Shown: positions 7,993-18,148, counted from the first letter of the stretch. The stretch: 64,000 bases of DNA from Pseudomonas protegens (GCF_013407925.2 NZ_CP060201.1:1922001-1986000); one strand, 5' to 3'. Notes: generated by a model from the sequence alone, not told the origin. Made by a program: numbers and translations.

Positions 7993-10301
7993 GCCCGTGC
8001 GCCTCCAATCAGTTCCACCACCGCATCCAGCAGCGCGTCGTCATGGAAGCTGGCCTTGGCAAGATAGTAGTCGGCGCCGGCGTCCAGGCCACGGCGCCGG
8101 TCCTCCTCGCGATCCTTATAGGACACCACCATCACCGGCAGGGATTGCAGGCGATTGTCGCGACGCAAGAGTGTGACCAATTCAATTCCGTCCATTCGCG
8201 GCATGTCGATATCAGTGATCAGCAAGTCGAAGCTTTCCGAACGCAAGGCATTCCAGCCGTCCATGCCATCCACCGCCACGGCCACGTCGTAGCCGCGGTT
8301 GATCAGCAGCTTGCGTTGCAACTCACGCACCGTGAGTGAGTCGTCGACCACCAGAATACGCTTGCGCGCGGCCTGTGCGTGCAACGGATGATTGCCCGCG
8401 ATGCGCTCCAGGCGCCCGGTATTGAGCAGCTTGTCCACCGAACGCAGCATGTCCTCGACATCCACGATCAGCGCCACCCGGCCATCATCGAGCAAAGCTC
8501 CGGCGGAAATGTCCTGAATCTTGCCCAAGCGGTCGTCCAGCGGCAGCACCACCAGGGTGCGCTCGCCAATGAAGCGCTCCACGGCGATGCCGTACACCGC
8601 GTCGCGCTCACGGATCACCACCACCTTGAGGGTGGGCGTGCTGCTCTGGGTCGCCGGGCGCTGCAACAGCTGACTGGCCGCCACCAGGCCGACGTGCTGC
8701 CTCTCGTGCCAGAAATGCTGGCGCCCTTCGACCTGGACGATCTCCTCCGGCTGCAGATCGCACATGCGCTCGATGTGCGCCAGGGGAAAGGCATAGGCCT
8801 CGTCGCCGACTTCCACCACCAGACTGCGCACCACCGACAGGGTCAGCGGCACCTCCAGGTGGAAGCGACTGCCCTGGCCGCTGGTCTGCTCCAGCAGCAC
8901 CGCCCCGCGCAACTGCCGCACCATGTGCTGCACCGCATCCAGGCCGACGCCGCGCCCGGACACTTCGGTGACCTTGTCCCGCAGGCTGAAGCCGGGGAGG
9001 AACAGGAACGTCAGCAATTCTTCCTCGCTGAGCTGGGCGGCGGTCTGCGCCGGTGACAGCTGGCGCTCGACAATGCTCTGGCGCAGGCGCTCAAGGTCGA
9101 CGCCGTTGCCGTCGTCGCCCAGCTCCAGCACCAATAGGCCGGCCTGGTGCGAAGCCCGCAGGCGGATCACCCCTTCTGCCGGCTTGCCCGCCAGCAAGCG
9201 CTGCTCGGGCAATTCGATGCCATGGTCGACGGCGTTGCGCAGCAGATGGGTCAGCGGCGCTTCGAGCTTCTCCAGCACGTCGCGATCGACCTGGGTCTTC
9301 TCACCCTCGATCTCCAGCCGCACCTGCTTGCCCAGGCTGCGTCCCAGGTCACGGACCATGCGCGCCTGACCGCTGAGCACATCGGCAAAGGGCCGCATGC
9401 GACAGGCCAGGGCCGTGTCATACAGCACCTGGGCCCGCTGGCTGGCCTGCCAGCCGAACTCGTCCAGCTCGGCGGTCTTTTCCGCCAGCAGTTGCTGCGA
9501 CTCGGCCAGCAGCCGCCGCGCATCCCCCAGGGCTTCCTGGGCCTCCAGGCTCAGGCTGTGCTCCTTGAGGTGCAGGTTGAGGTTTTCCAGGGCGGAGAGG
9601 CTGTTGCTCTGAATCCGCCGCAGACGCTGCAGGGTCGCCAAATAGGGCTTGAGCCGCTGGGTTTCCACCAGGGACTTGCTCGACAGGTCCAGCAGGCTGT
9701 TGAGACGCTCGGCGGTGACCCGCAGCACCCGCTCGCCGCCTTCGGTCATGCGCCTGCCCGGACGCGCCGGGTTCAGGTTCGATTCCAACGCCGGCTCATT
9801 CGACAACACCTGGGATTCGGGCTCGCTGAAGGCCTCCGGCATGGCGTCCAGCGGCGTGGGCGGCGCGGGCTCCGGCACCGCGGGCAAAGGCGCGTCCGAC
9901 AGCGCCGGGCCATGGCTCAGCAGGCGCTCCATCAGCGCCACGTAGGCAAGCACGTCCGGGGCGGCCTGTTCGGCGCCGCCGGGCGTGGCGATGCGCATCA
10001 ACAGGTCGGTGCCCTGCAACAGCGCATCGATGTGCTCGGGCTGCAAATACAGCCGCCCCTCCTGGGCGCTGACCAGGCAGTCCTCCATCACGTGGGCGAC
10101 GCTGACCCCGGCATCGACCCCGACAATCCGCGCCGCGCCCTTGAGGGAGTGGGCCGCGCGCATGCAGGCTTCCAGCTGGTCGGCCTGGGTCGGATTGCGT
10201 TCCAGCGCCAGCAGTCCGGCACTGAGCACCTGGGTCTGGGCCTCGGCTTCCAGGCTGAACAGCTCCAGCAACGAGGCATCGCGCATTTGATCGGGGGTCA
10301 T
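7989..10301 (-). CDS. wspE: WspE, hybrid CheA-type histidine kinase with C-terminal receiver, 770 aa
   Basis: Signalling kinase of the Wsp array; it phosphorylates WspR and WspF. Seen: an N-terminal HPt domain with His51 in HSLKGAARIVG, a proline-rich linker at about 140-180, dimerisation and HATPase domains (NAVDHGIELPEQ as N-box, GDDGNGVD, GRGVGLDAV), a CheW-like domain, and a fused receiver with Asp697 (LLITDIDMPRMDG). The ATGA junction overlaps the wspD stop. The C-terminal receiver distinguishes it from ordinary CheA. Confidence 0.97.
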   Translation of the reverse strand: MTPDQMRDASLLELFSLEAEAQTQVLSAGLLALERNPTQADQLEACMRAAHSLKGAARIVGVDAGVSVAHVMEDCLVSAQEGRLYLQPEHIDALLQGTDLLMRIATPGGAEQAAPDVLAYVALMERLLSHGPALSDAPLPAVPEPAPPTPLDAMPEAFSEPESQVLSNEPALESNLNPARPGRRMTEGGERVLRVTAERLNSLLDLSSKSLVETQRLKPYLATLQRLRRIQSNSLSALENLNLHLKEHSLSLEAQEALGDARRLLAESQQLLAEKTAELDEFGWQASQRAQVLYDTALACRMRPFADVLSGQARMVRDLGRSLGKQVRLEIEGEKTQVDRDVLEKLEAPLTHLLRNAVDHGIELPEQRLLAGKPAEGVIRLRASHQAGLLVLELGDDGNGVDLERLRQSIVERQLSPAQTAAQLSEEELLTFLFLPGFSLRDKVTEVSGRGVGLDAVQHMVRQLRGAVLLEQTSGQGSRFHLEVPLTLSVVRSLVVEVGDEAYAFPLAHIERMCDLQPEEIVQVEGRQHFWHERQHVGLVAASQLLQRPATQSSTPTLKVVVIRERDAVYGIAVERFIGERTLVVLPLDDRLGKIQDISAGALLDDGRVALIVDVEDMLRSVDKLLNTGRLERIAGNHPLHAQAARKRILVVDDSLTVRELQRKLLINRGYDVAVAVDGMDGWNALRSESFDLLITDIDMPRMDGIELVTLLRRDNRLQSLPVMVVSYKDREEDRRRGLDAGADYYLAKASFHDDALLDAVVELIGGARA

Positions 10302-10987
10302 GTCAGGCTCCGGGTCACGGCCAAGAGCAACTGCTCTTCATCCAGCAAGCGCAGGCTGCGGCCCCGCCATTGCAACACGCCACGGGTGTACTTGGCGTTG
10401 GCCTGCTCGCCGGACAGCGCCGCGCCCGCAAGAATGCGCTCGTCAATGGCATGGATACCGTCCACCTCATCCACCGGCACCACCACCGGGCCGCCCTCGG
10501 CGCCAATGATCAGCATCCGCGGCATGACCCGTGCCGAAGGGGCGGCGCCGGCTGGCGCGCCATCGAGCCCCAGCAGCTCGCTCAACGACAGGCAGGCCAC
10601 CAGCGCCCCGCGCACATTGGCCACCCCCAACAGCGCCCGCGAACGCTGGTGAGGCAAGGAATGGATCGCCTGCAGCGGCGCCACTTCCAGCAGGCAGCGA
10701 GTGGCCAGCCCCAGCCACTCCTCGCCCAGACGCAGGATCAGCAGCGAGCGGGTGACCACATCGCTGTCGGGCGAAAGGGCCACCGATTGCTCGCGGTCCT
10801 CCTGGCGCAACGAATAGCGATCCAGCAGGCGGGTGGCGGCGGCGGAGTACACCGAACAGTTGCGGCAATGAATGTGCTCGGCCAGCAACGGGCAGGACTT
10901 GTCGCCGTGGATGCCGATGCGGTTCCAGCAATCGTCGATGGCCTGGGCATCTTCACGGGTCAGGTCCAATGAGAGGGAATGGCTCAT
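10298..10987 (-). CDS. wspD: WspD, CheW-like adaptor, 229 aa
   Basis: Couples WspA receptors to WspE. Seen: a C-terminal CheW SH3-like domain (about 85-220, with LLGVANVRGALVACLSLSELLG), preceded by an N-terminal extension carrying a cysteine cluster, CPLLAEHIHCRNC, at about residues 37-49. The Cys spacing resembles a small metal or disulfide site, but its role is unknown. Four-base overlaps with wspC and wspE. It is the second of two CheW paralogues in the operon (with WspB). Confidence 0.95.
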   Translation of the reverse strand: MSHSLSLDLTREDAQAIDDCWNRIGIHGDKSCPLLAEHIHCRNCSVYSAAATRLLDRYSLRQEDREQSVALSPDSDVVTRSLLILRLGEEWLGLATRCLLEVAPLQAIHSLPHQRSRALLGVANVRGALVACLSLSELLGLDGAPAGAAPSARVMPRMLIIGAEGGPVVVPVDEVDGIHAIDERILAGAALSGEQANAKYTRGVLQWRGRSLRLLDEEQLLLAVTRSLT

Positions 10988-12264
10988 CGTTTCAACTCAC
11001 TGTCGGCAGCGCGGGTGCTGCGCACCGCCCGCGCCTGCAATCGTTGGGCGCCGGCCACATCGCCCTGGGACGCCAGCAGCGCCGCCAGGTGCGCCAGGGC
11101 CTCGGGGTGCTGGGGCGCCAGGTACAAGGCCTTGCGGTAAAAGCCCTGGGCCTCCATGGCATTGCCGGCCACGTCACTGAGCAGGCCCAGCCAGTAGAAC
11201 ACCTGGGCCACCGGCTCATGCTGCTGCAGGTAGCGCTCACAGGCGGCACGGGCCTCGGCGCTCTTGCCCTCGTTGGCCAGGGTGGCAATGCTGGCCAGCA
11301 GGCTCGCCGCATCGCTGAGCGGCGGGTTGTCTAGCGCTGGAGCGGGGGCCGGGGCCGTGCGGCTGGCAAAGGGCCGTGGCCGCGGCGCCGGGGCTGGCGG
11401 ATGCGGCGCTCGCAGCGGCAAGGACGGGGGCTTGGGCAAGCTCACCGGCAGCGGCGCCGGTTCCGGCTCCTGCTGCCGGCTGAAGGCAAAGGACTGGGGA
11501 ATGCCGATCGAACGCATGCCCAGGCGCCCCAGCAGACTGCCCTCGGCGGGGCCGATGAACAGCACGCCCTCTTCATGGGTCAGGCGCTTGAGCACCTCGA
11601 ACACCTGGCGCTGGGTCGGCTGGTCGAAATAGATCAGCAGGTTGCGGCAGAAGACAAAGTCGAAAGGCGGCTCGGCGGCCAGCAGTCCGGGGTCCAGGAC
11701 ATTGCCCACCTGCAGCCGCACCTGCTCGCGCACCCGCTCGCTGAGGCAATACCGATCGCCCTCGATATGGAAGTGCCGCTCACGAAACTCGGTGTGCTGG
11801 CCGCGAAAGGAGTTCTTGCCATAGCGGGCGGCCCGGGCCCGCTCCACCGACAGCGGACTCACATCCAGGCCGTCGACCTTGAATTGATGGGGTGCCAGGC
11901 CGCCGTCGAGCAGGGCCATGGCGATCGAATAGGGTTCTTCGCCGGTGGAGCACGGCAGGCTCAGCAGGCGCAGGGCGCGCATGCCGTTGATCTGTCCCAG
12001 GCGGGCCTTGGCCAGCTTGACCAGGGTGGCGAAGGATTCCGGGTAGCGGAAAAACCAGGTTTCCGGAACGATCACCGCCTCGATCAGGGCCTGCTGCTCT
12101 TCCCGGGAGCCCTGCAGTTTCTGCCAGTATTCGTCGCTGCTGTGGGCGTACAGCGCATTGCAGCGCTGGCGCACCGCGCGCTCGATGATCGCCGGGCCGA
12201 CCGACGCCACATCCAGGCCGATGCGCTCCTTGAGAAAATCGAAAAACCGTTGCTCGTCACTCAT
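10984..12264 (-). CDS. wspC: WspC, CheR-type methyltransferase with TPR tail, 426 aa
   Basis: Methylates glutamates of WspA using S-adenosylmethionine. Seen: an N-terminal CheR all-alpha domain, a methyltransferase domain with LSLPCSTGEEPYSIAMAL as the SAM-binding motif and FDFVFCRNLLIYFD, a Pro/Ala-rich linker at about 270-310, and C-terminal tetratricopeptide-like helices (VAQVFYWLGLLSDVAGNAME..., ALYLAPQHPEALAHLAALLA). The TPR tail is typical of WspC-class CheR proteins. ATGA-type overlaps couple it to wspB and wspD. Confidence 0.96.
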   Translation of the reverse strand: MSDEQRFFDFLKERIGLDVASVGPAIIERAVRQRCNALYAHSSDEYWQKLQGSREEQQALIEAVIVPETWFFRYPESFATLVKLAKARLGQINGMRALRLLSLPCSTGEEPYSIAMALLDGGLAPHQFKVDGLDVSPLSVERARAARYGKNSFRGQHTEFRERHFHIEGDRYCLSERVREQVRLQVGNVLDPGLLAAEPPFDFVFCRNLLIYFDQPTQRQVFEVLKRLTHEEGVLFIGPAEGSLLGRLGMRSIGIPQSFAFSRQQEPEPAPLPVSLPKPPSLPLRAPHPPAPAPRPRPFASRTAPAPAPALDNPPLSDAASLLASIATLANEGKSAEARAACERYLQQHEPVAQVFYWLGLLSDVAGNAMEAQGFYRKALYLAPQHPEALAHLAALLASQGDVAGAQRLQARAVRSTRAADSELKR

Positions 12265-12797
12265 CGAGACTCCTCAAGCGACGCCGGGTCCAGAGGCTCC
12301 TCGGGAAACAGCAGCTCGCGCACCTCGGCCGCCAGCAAGTCGTCGACCCGCACCCATTGCAGCAGCCCCTGGGCATCCTCCCGCACCGGCCCCAGATAAG
12401 GGGCCTGGCGGTTGTCCAGGCCGTAAGGCTGAAATTCCCGCGGATCGCAGCGCAGGGTGTCATTGGCCTGCTCCAGCAACAGCCCCAGCACCCGTGGCGG
12501 CCGCTCGGCATCGCTGCGGTAGTGCACCAGCACCAGCCGGGTACTGGTGCGCAACTGTGCCGGACGGCCGAAGGTCAGCTCGCACAGATCAATCACCGGC
12601 ACCACCACGCCGCGGTAGGCAAACACCCCGGCGACCCAGGACGGCGCCCGAGCAATGGGCTTGAGCTGCAGGCGCGGCAGCACCTCCACCACATCCACGG
12701 CCTGCAAGGCATAGCGCTCCTGACCGATGCGAAACATCAGGAACAGAGCGGTTTTCGCCCCGGCAGCGCCACTGCGCTTGTGCGCCAGTTCGTCCAT
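12261..12797 (-). CDS. wspB: WspB, CheW-like adaptor, 178 aa
   Basis: Scaffold linking WspA to WspE. Seen: a single CheW domain (LFRIGQERYALQAVDVVEVLP at the start, WVAGVFAYRGVVVPVIDLCEL in the middle) with little else. Its ATG shares a base with the wspA stop (TGATG), and its stop overlaps wspC. It is shorter than WspD and lacks the Cys-rich extension, so the two adaptors are probably not interchangeable (inference). Confidence 0.95.
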   Translation of the reverse strand: MDELAHKRSGAAGAKTALFLMFRIGQERYALQAVDVVEVLPRLQLKPIARAPSWVAGVFAYRGVVVPVIDLCELTFGRPAQLRTSTRLVLVHYRSDAERPPRVLGLLLEQANDTLRCDPREFQPYGLDNRQAPYLGPVREDAQGLLQWVRVDDLLAAEVRELLFPEEPLDPASLEESR

Positions 12798-14419
12798 CAG
12801 ACTTTGAAACGCGAAACGCCGCTGCGCAGGCCTACCGCTACCTGGCTCAGCTCATCGATGGCAAAGCTGGCCTGGCGCAGGGACTCGACGGTCTGGCTGC
12901 TGGCATCGCCCAATTGCACCAGGGCGTGGTTGATCTGCTCGGCACCGGTGGCCTGGGCCTGCATGCCTTCGTTGACCATCAGCACCCGCGGCGCCAGGGC
13001 CTGGACCTGATGGATGATCTGCGACAGTTGCTCGCCCACCTGCTGCACTTCGGCCATGCCGCGACGCACCTCCTCGGAGAACTTGTCCATGCCCATGACC
13101 CCCGCCGACACCGCCGACTGGATCTCGCGGACCATCTGTTCGATGTCGTAGGTGGCGACGGCGGTCTGGTCCGCCAGGCGTCGCACCTCGGTGGCCACCA
13201 CGGCGAAGCCGCGGCCGTATTCCCCGGCCTTCTCCGCCTCGATGGCGGCGTTGAGCGACAACAGGTTGGTCTGGTCGGCCACCTTGACGATGGTCACCAC
13301 CACCTGATTGATGTTGCCGGCCTTCTCGTTGAGGATCGCCAGCTTGGCGTTCACCAGGTCCGCAGCGCCCATCACCGAGTGCATGGTGTCCTCCATACGC
13401 GCCAGGCCCTGCTGGCCCGACCCGGCGAGCACCGAGGCCTGGTCGGCGGCACTGGACACTTCGGTCATGGTGCGCACCAGGTCCCGGGAGGTCGCGGCGA
13501 TCTCCCGCGAAGTGGCGCCGATTTCCGTGGTAGTGGCCGCCGTCTCGGTGGCGGTGGCCTGTTGCTGCTTGGACGTGGCGGCAATTTCGGTCACCGAGGT
13601 GGTCACCTGCACCGACGAACGCTGGGCCTGGGACACCAGGGCGGTGAGCTCGGTCATCATGTCGTTGAAGCCGGTTTCCACGGCGCCGAACTCGTCCTTG
13701 CGGTCCAGGTTCAGGCGGCCGCTCAAGTCGCCGGTGCGCATCACATCCAGAATGCTCACGATGCGGTTCATCGGCGCCATGATCGCCCGCATCAGCAGCA
13801 GGCCACACAGACCGGCGGCAAGAATGGCCACCAGCAACGACACGCCCATGCTGACCTTGGCCGTCGCCACCGCCTCGTCGATGGCGTCGCTGGCGGCATC
13901 GGCCACGGCCTTGTTCTCGCGGATGATGTCATTGAGCTTCATCCGTCCGGCCACCCAGGCCGGCGTCAGTTGCTCGTTGAACAGGCGAATCGCCTCGGCT
14001 TCCTGACGCTTGGAATGCAGATCGAGCACCGCGGCCTGGATGCGATTGAAATCCTGATGGTCTTTCTCGAAGGCATCGAACTCGGTCTGATCTTCGCGAC
14101 TGTTGAGGGTCTGCTTGTAGTTGTTCATCTGCGCCTGCAGGCGCTCTTCAAATGCCTTGAAGTCGGCCTTGTCTTCGGAACTGATGTCCTGATTCTGCTT
14201 GAGGCCGATGATCTCCTGGGTCTGCAGGTAGGTGTCGACCCAGGCGCTGCGGATCATCGAACTGAAATAGACCCCGGGGATCGCATCGTCACGCATGCTG
14301 TTTTCACCGGCTTCGATCTTCAACAGGCGCGAGTACGAGACGACGACCATCAGCAGCATGATGGCGATAATCACCGCAAAGCTCGCCAAAATGCGTTGGC
14401 GCAACGTCCAGTTCTTCAC
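12797..14419 (-). CDS. wspA: WspA, membrane chemoreceptor-like sensor, 540 aa
   Basis: Senses surface contact or envelope perturbation and controls WspE. Seen: TM1 at about 11-29 (FAVIIAIMLLMVVVSY), a periplasmic helical domain of about 160 residues with four-helix-bundle character, TM2 at about 190-212, a HAMP domain at about 212-265, and a cytoplasmic MCP signalling coiled coil whose tip is QTNLLSLNAAIEAEKAGEYG. First gene of the operon, start ATG 14419. The 200-base upstream region must hold the operon promoter; I see no clear sigma70 boxes there. Confidence 0.97.
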   Translation of the reverse strand: MKNWTLRQRILASFAVIIAIMLLMVVVSYSRLLKIEAGENSMRDDAIPGVYFSSMIRSAWVDTYLQTQEIIGLKQNQDISSEDKADFKAFEERLQAQMNNYKQTLNSREDQTEFDAFEKDHQDFNRIQAAVLDLHSKRQEAEAIRLFNEQLTPAWVAGRMKLNDIIRENKAVADAASDAIDEAVATAKVSMGVSLLVAILAAGLCGLLLMRAIMAPMNRIVSILDVMRTGDLSGRLNLDRKDEFGAVETGFNDMMTELTALVSQAQRSSVQVTTSVTEIAATSKQQQATATETAATTTEIGATSREIAATSRDLVRTMTEVSSAADQASVLAGSGQQGLARMEDTMHSVMGAADLVNAKLAILNEKAGNINQVVVTIVKVADQTNLLSLNAAIEAEKAGEYGRGFAVVATEVRRLADQTAVATYDIEQMVREIQSAVSAGVMGMDKFSEEVRRGMAEVQQVGEQLSQIIHQVQALAPRVLMVNEGMQAQATGAEQINHALVQLGDASSQTVESLRQASFAIDELSQVAVGLRSGVSRFKV

Positions 14420-14630
14420 AGTCAGTCCTCGGGGCCATTCGAAAATGGGGGGAGTATAGCCGAGGACGAAAGCGGTTTTACGGGTGGTTTAACGACACAG
14501 GCAGCACTTTGGGCAAATTTGCGCGCCCGCTCTGGCTCGCGGTTTAGCGGGCCTTTCTCGACCCGCAAGGCATATCGGCAAATCCCCCGGGCAGAACCGC
14601 CATCCATGGCCAAGGGAGCGGCCGCGAACG

Positions 14631-15356
14631 TCAGCCAGCGCTCTGGCGCACCTGGTTTTCCAGTTCGGCCTTGAGTCCCGCTGGCAGTTGCAGCTGGCGC
14701 GCCAGCTCATCCAGGTAGGCCTTCTCCATGAAGTGCTCTTCATCCACCAGCATCACGCTGGCCAGGTACATCTCGGCGGCCATTTCCGGGGTGCCGGCGG
14801 CGCGGGCCACGTCCGCCGGGTCCAGCGGCTTGTGCAACTCGCTGTGCAGCCACTGCTGCAGTTGCGGGTCGTTGTCGAGCTTGCGCAACTGGTCCTCGAT
14901 CAGCGCCCGCTCGCGCTCGTCGACATGGCCGTCGGCCTTGGCAGCCGCCACCAGGGCCTTGAGGATCGCCTGGCTGTGCTGCTCGACCTGCTGCGCCGGC
15001 AACCGGTCGAGGGTCCGCGGCTCATGGCCCGGGGCCGCGCCCTGTTGCGCCTGCCAGTTGCCATAGGCCTTGTAGGCCAGCACGCCGAGGGCCGCGAGGC
15101 CACCATAGGTCAGGGCCTTGCCGCCGAACTTGCGGGCCTTCTTGTTGCCCAGCAGCAAGCCCATGGCCCCGGCGGCCAGGGCCCCGCCGCCAGCGCCGCC
15201 GAGCAATGCGCCAAGACCGCCGGACTTGCCCCCGAGCAAACCGCCAAGGCCGCCCTGCTGGGCCTTGCCGCGCTCGCCTGAGGCGCTGCCGGTCTGGTTC
15301 TGCAACAGTTCCTGGCCGGACCTGAGCAATTGATCGAGCAATCCACGGGTGTTCAT
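14631..15356 (-). CDS. DUF533 (YebE-like) membrane-associated protein, 241 aa
   Basis: Seen: a start at ATG 15356 (MNTRGLLDQLL), preferred over upstream frames because it begins the conserved family N-terminus. A Gly/Ala-rich hydrophobic stretch at about 40-95 (GGKSGGLGALLGGAGGGALA, YGGLAALGVLAYKAY) is followed by a TerB-like helical domain with acidic motifs (AAKADGHVDERERALIEDQL). Family knowledge: DUF533/YebE proteins are inner-membrane proteins of unknown function related to the TerB fold. Same strand as wspA but 200 bp upstream of it, so probably an independent unit. Confidence 0.85.
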   Translation of the reverse strand: MNTRGLLDQLLRSGQELLQNQTGSASGERGKAQQGGLGGLLGGKSGGLGALLGGAGGGALAAGAMGLLLGNKKARKFGGKALTYGGLAALGVLAYKAYGNWQAQQGAAPGHEPRTLDRLPAQQVEQHSQAILKALVAAAKADGHVDERERALIEDQLRKLDNDPQLQQWLHSELHKPLDPADVARAAGTPEMAAEMYLASVMLVDEEHFMEKAYLDELARQLQLPAGLKAELENQVRQSAG

Positions 15357-15546
15357 CTGCCGCCTCCGCACAGTCAGTGTCATGTCGACACGTAAGGCCG
15401 CAAGCCTAGAGAGAAGTGCCGAGGGCCAGGGGACGATAGTGCTTCTGAATGTTGCTTTCGCCGGATCAGGGAAAGGTGCTAAACAAGGCATCGGTTTTAC
15501 CAATACAGCGCCCAATACTTCTAAAAAGCCGCCCGGTAGCCCCGCC

Positions 15547-16461
15547 ATGATGACCTTGCGCCAGATCCGTCACTTTATCGCCGTGGCCGAAACCGGCTCG
15601 ATCTCCGCCGCCGCCCAGGCGGTGTTCATTTCCCAGTCGACCCTGACCCTGGCCATCCAGCAACTGGAGCAGGAAATCGGCGTCACCCTCTTCAACCGCC
15701 ATGCCAAGGGCATGACCCTGACCCACCAGGGGCATCAGTTCCTGCGTCAGGCACACCTGATCCTGGCCACGGTGGACAACGCCAAGCGCAGCCTGCAACA
15801 GAACAGCGACCCGGTGGCCGGGCAGTTGACCGTGGGGGTGGCCAGCCTGGTGGCCGGCTATTACCTGGCCGACCTGCTGACCCGTTTCCAGCGCGCCTAC
15901 CCCAATGTCGACATCCGCGTCATGGAGGACGAACGCCCCTATATCGAGCACCTGCTGGTCAGCGGCGAAATCGACGTCGGGGTGCTGATCCTGTCCAACC
16001 TCGAAGACCGCCACGCCCTGCAGACCGAAGTCCTGACCCACTCGCCGCACCGCCTCTGGCTGCCGCCCCGGCACCCCTTGCTGGAACACGACAGCATCAA
16101 CCTGGCGGACGTGGCCCGGGAGCCGCTGATCCAGCTCAACGTCGACGAAATGGAACGCAACGCCCAGCGCCTGTGGAGCCTGGCCGGGCTGCAGCCACGG
16201 ATCAGCCTGCGCACCGCCTCCACCGAAGCGGTGCGCAGCCTGGTGGCCGCCGGGCTCGGCCTGTCGATCCAGCCGGACATGACCTACCGTCCCTGGTCCC
16301 TGGAGGGCGACATCATCGAGGCCCGGCCCCTGGCCGATCTCAACCAGACCCTGGATGTCGGCCTGGCCTGGCGCCGGGGCACCGCGCGCCCGGCCCTGGT
16401 GGACCCCTTCCTCACCGTGGCCCGGGAGCAGCCTCCGGGCGGGCGCAAGCCATCTATTTAA
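15547..16461 (+). CDS. LysR-family transcriptional regulator, 304 aa
   Basis: Seen: an N-terminal winged HTH at about 4-62 (IRHFIAVAETGSISAAAQAV, SQSTLTLAIQQLEQ) and a LysR substrate-binding domain at about 90-295. ATG 15547 or the next codon (15550) is the start; a longer upstream frame lacks LysR homology. It lies 107 bp before, and in line with, the aldehyde dehydrogenase/ABC transporter operon, so it is the likely regulator of that locus. The inducer is probably the transported amine or its aldehyde (inference). Confidence 0.93.
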   Translation: MMTLRQIRHFIAVAETGSISAAAQAVFISQSTLTLAIQQLEQEIGVTLFNRHAKGMTLTHQGHQFLRQAHLILATVDNAKRSLQQNSDPVAGQLTVGVASLVAGYYLADLLTRFQRAYPNVDIRVMEDERPYIEHLLVSGEIDVGVLILSNLEDRHALQTEVLTHSPHRLWLPPRHPLLEHDSINLADVAREPLIQLNVDEMERNAQRLWSLAGLQPRISLRTASTEAVRSLVAAGLGLSIQPDMTYRPWSLEGDIIEARPLADLNQTLDVGLAWRRGTARPALVDPFLTVAREQPPGGRKPSI

Positions 16462-16472
16462 TCGAACGCCCC

Positions 16473-16485
16473 CTTGAGTATTAAG
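16473..16485. promoter_or_regulatory. Possible LysR operator half-site pair
   Basis: An imperfect palindrome CTTGAGTATTAAG, in an AT-richer patch between the LysR gene and the first aldehyde dehydrogenase. It fits the loose T-N11-A pattern. Assignment rests on position only. Confidence 0.3.
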
Positions 16486-16568
16486 AATTTGTCGACCTCA
16501 GGCCCCGCCACTAGTCTCTGGGCATTCCCGACAAGAGCAGGCCGGGCCCTCACCCCCAGGGGAGCCCC

Positions 16569-18059
16569 ATGGCCCTAGCAGAAAAGAGAACCCGCAAAAT
16601 GGCTGGCCCACAGACTCCGCTGTGCACGGCGTTGCTGATCGATGGCGAACTGGTGAGCGGCCAGGGCCGGGTCGAGCCGATTCTCAACCCGGCCACCGGC
16701 GAGGTGCTGACGCAGATCGCCGAAGCCAGCAGCGAACAGGTGGAAAGCGCGATCCTCGCCGCCCACCGGGCGTTCGCCAGCTGGTCGCGGACCACCCCGC
16801 AGCAACGCGCGAACCTGCTCCTGGCGATTGCCGACAGCCTGGAAAAACAGGCCGACTACCTGGCCCGCCTGGAAGCCCTGAACTGCGGCAAGCCGCTGCA
16901 CCTGGCGCGCCAGGACGACCTTGGCGCCAGCATCGACGTGTTCCGTTTCTTCGCCGGCGCGGTGCGCTGCCAGAACGGCCAGTTGAGCGGTGAGTACCTG
17001 CCGGGCTACACCAGCATGGTGCGCCGCGACCCCTTGGGCGTGGTGGCCTCGATCGCGCCCTGGAACTACCCGATCATGATGGCCGCCTGGAAGATCGCCC
17101 CGGCCCTGGCGGCGGGCAACACCCTGGTGTTCAAGCCCTCGGAACACACCCCGCTGTCGATCCTGGCCCTGGCCCCGAGCCTGGCGCAGTTGCTGCCCCG
17201 GGGCGTGATCAACATCGTCTGCGGTGGCGGCGAAGGGGTCGGCAGCCATCTGGTCAGCCATCCGAAAGTGCGCATGGTGTCCCTCACCGGCGACATAGTC
17301 ACCGGCCAGAAAATCCTCCAGGCCGCGGCCAAAACCCTCAAGCGCACCCACCTGGAACTGGGGGGCAAGGCACCGGTGATCGTCTGCGACGATGCCGACC
17401 TGGAGGCCGTGGTCGAGGGCGTGCGCAGCTACGGCTACTACAACGCCGGCCAGGACTGTACCGCCGCTTGCCGGGTCTACGCCCAGGCCGGTATCCACGA
17501 GCGCCTGGTGGCCGAGCTGGGCAGCGCCGTCGGCAGCCTGCGCTTTGCCAGCAAGCGCGACGCCGACAACGAAATCGGTCCGCTGATCAGCACCCGCCAG
17601 CGCGACCGGGTGGCCAGCTTCGTCGAGCGCGCCCTGAGCCAGCCCCACATCGAACGCATCACCGGCGCGGCGGTGCACTCCGGCGCCGGCTTCTACTACC
17701 AGCCGACCCTGCTGGCCGGCTGTCGCCAGAACGACGAGATCGTCCAGCGCGAGGTGTTCGGCCCGGTGGTCACCGTTACCCGCTTCGAACAACTGGAGCA
17801 GGCGGTGGACTGGGCCAACGACTCGGAATACGGCCTGGCCTCCTCGGTCTGGACGCAAAACCTGGACAAGGCCATGCAAGTGGCGGCGCGCCTGCAATAC
17901 GGCTGCACCTGGATCAACAGCCATTTCATGCTGGCCAGTGAAATGCCCCACGGCGGCCTCAAGCGCTCCGGCTACGGCAAGGACCTGTCCAGCGATTCAC
18001 TGCAGGACTACAGCGTGGTGCGCCACATCATGGCGCGCCACGGCAACGAGCTGAAATAA
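16569..18059 (+). CDS. Aminoaldehyde dehydrogenase (ALDH superfamily), 496 aa
   Basis: Oxidises an aldehyde to its acid with NAD(P)+. Seen: catalytic Cys297 (GQDCTAACR), general base Glu263 (LELGGKAP), Asn166 (APWNYP), full ALDH length. Closest in character to gamma-aminobutyraldehyde/betaine aldehyde dehydrogenases (PatD/YdcW type). The cofactor loop reads SLTGDIVTG, where the usual Ser after Gly is Asp, unlike the paralogue at 22242 (SLTGSIATG). It opens the transporter operon. Likely substrate is an omega-aminoaldehyde from polyamine breakdown (inference). Confidence 0.92.
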   Translation: MALAEKRTRKMAGPQTPLCTALLIDGELVSGQGRVEPILNPATGEVLTQIAEASSEQVESAILAAHRAFASWSRTTPQQRANLLLAIADSLEKQADYLARLEALNCGKPLHLARQDDLGASIDVFRFFAGAVRCQNGQLSGEYLPGYTSMVRRDPLGVVASIAPWNYPIMMAAWKIAPALAAGNTLVFKPSEHTPLSILALAPSLAQLLPRGVINIVCGGGEGVGSHLVSHPKVRMVSLTGDIVTGQKILQAAAKTLKRTHLELGGKAPVIVCDDADLEAVVEGVRSYGYYNAGQDCTAACRVYAQAGIHERLVAELGSAVGSLRFASKRDADNEIGPLISTRQRDRVASFVERALSQPHIERITGAAVHSGAGFYYQPTLLAGCRQNDEIVQREVFGPVVTVTRFEQLEQAVDWANDSEYGLASSVWTQNLDKAMQVAARLQYGCTWINSHFMLASEMPHGGLKRSGYGKDLSSDSLQDYSVVRHIMARHGNELK

Positions 18060-18148
18060 CACCACTACGCTAATAACAAGCCGTCCGCGGCCGCAGCACC
18101 CCATCGTCAACCACTGCCCCAATCCTAATAAAAGCAGAGGCAATCCCC

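Noticed and set aside
7989..14419. A second flagellar chemotaxis cluster
   Set aside because: Hybrid CheA with receiver, two CheW adaptors, TPR-tailed CheR and a GGEEF output identify the Wsp pathway instead.
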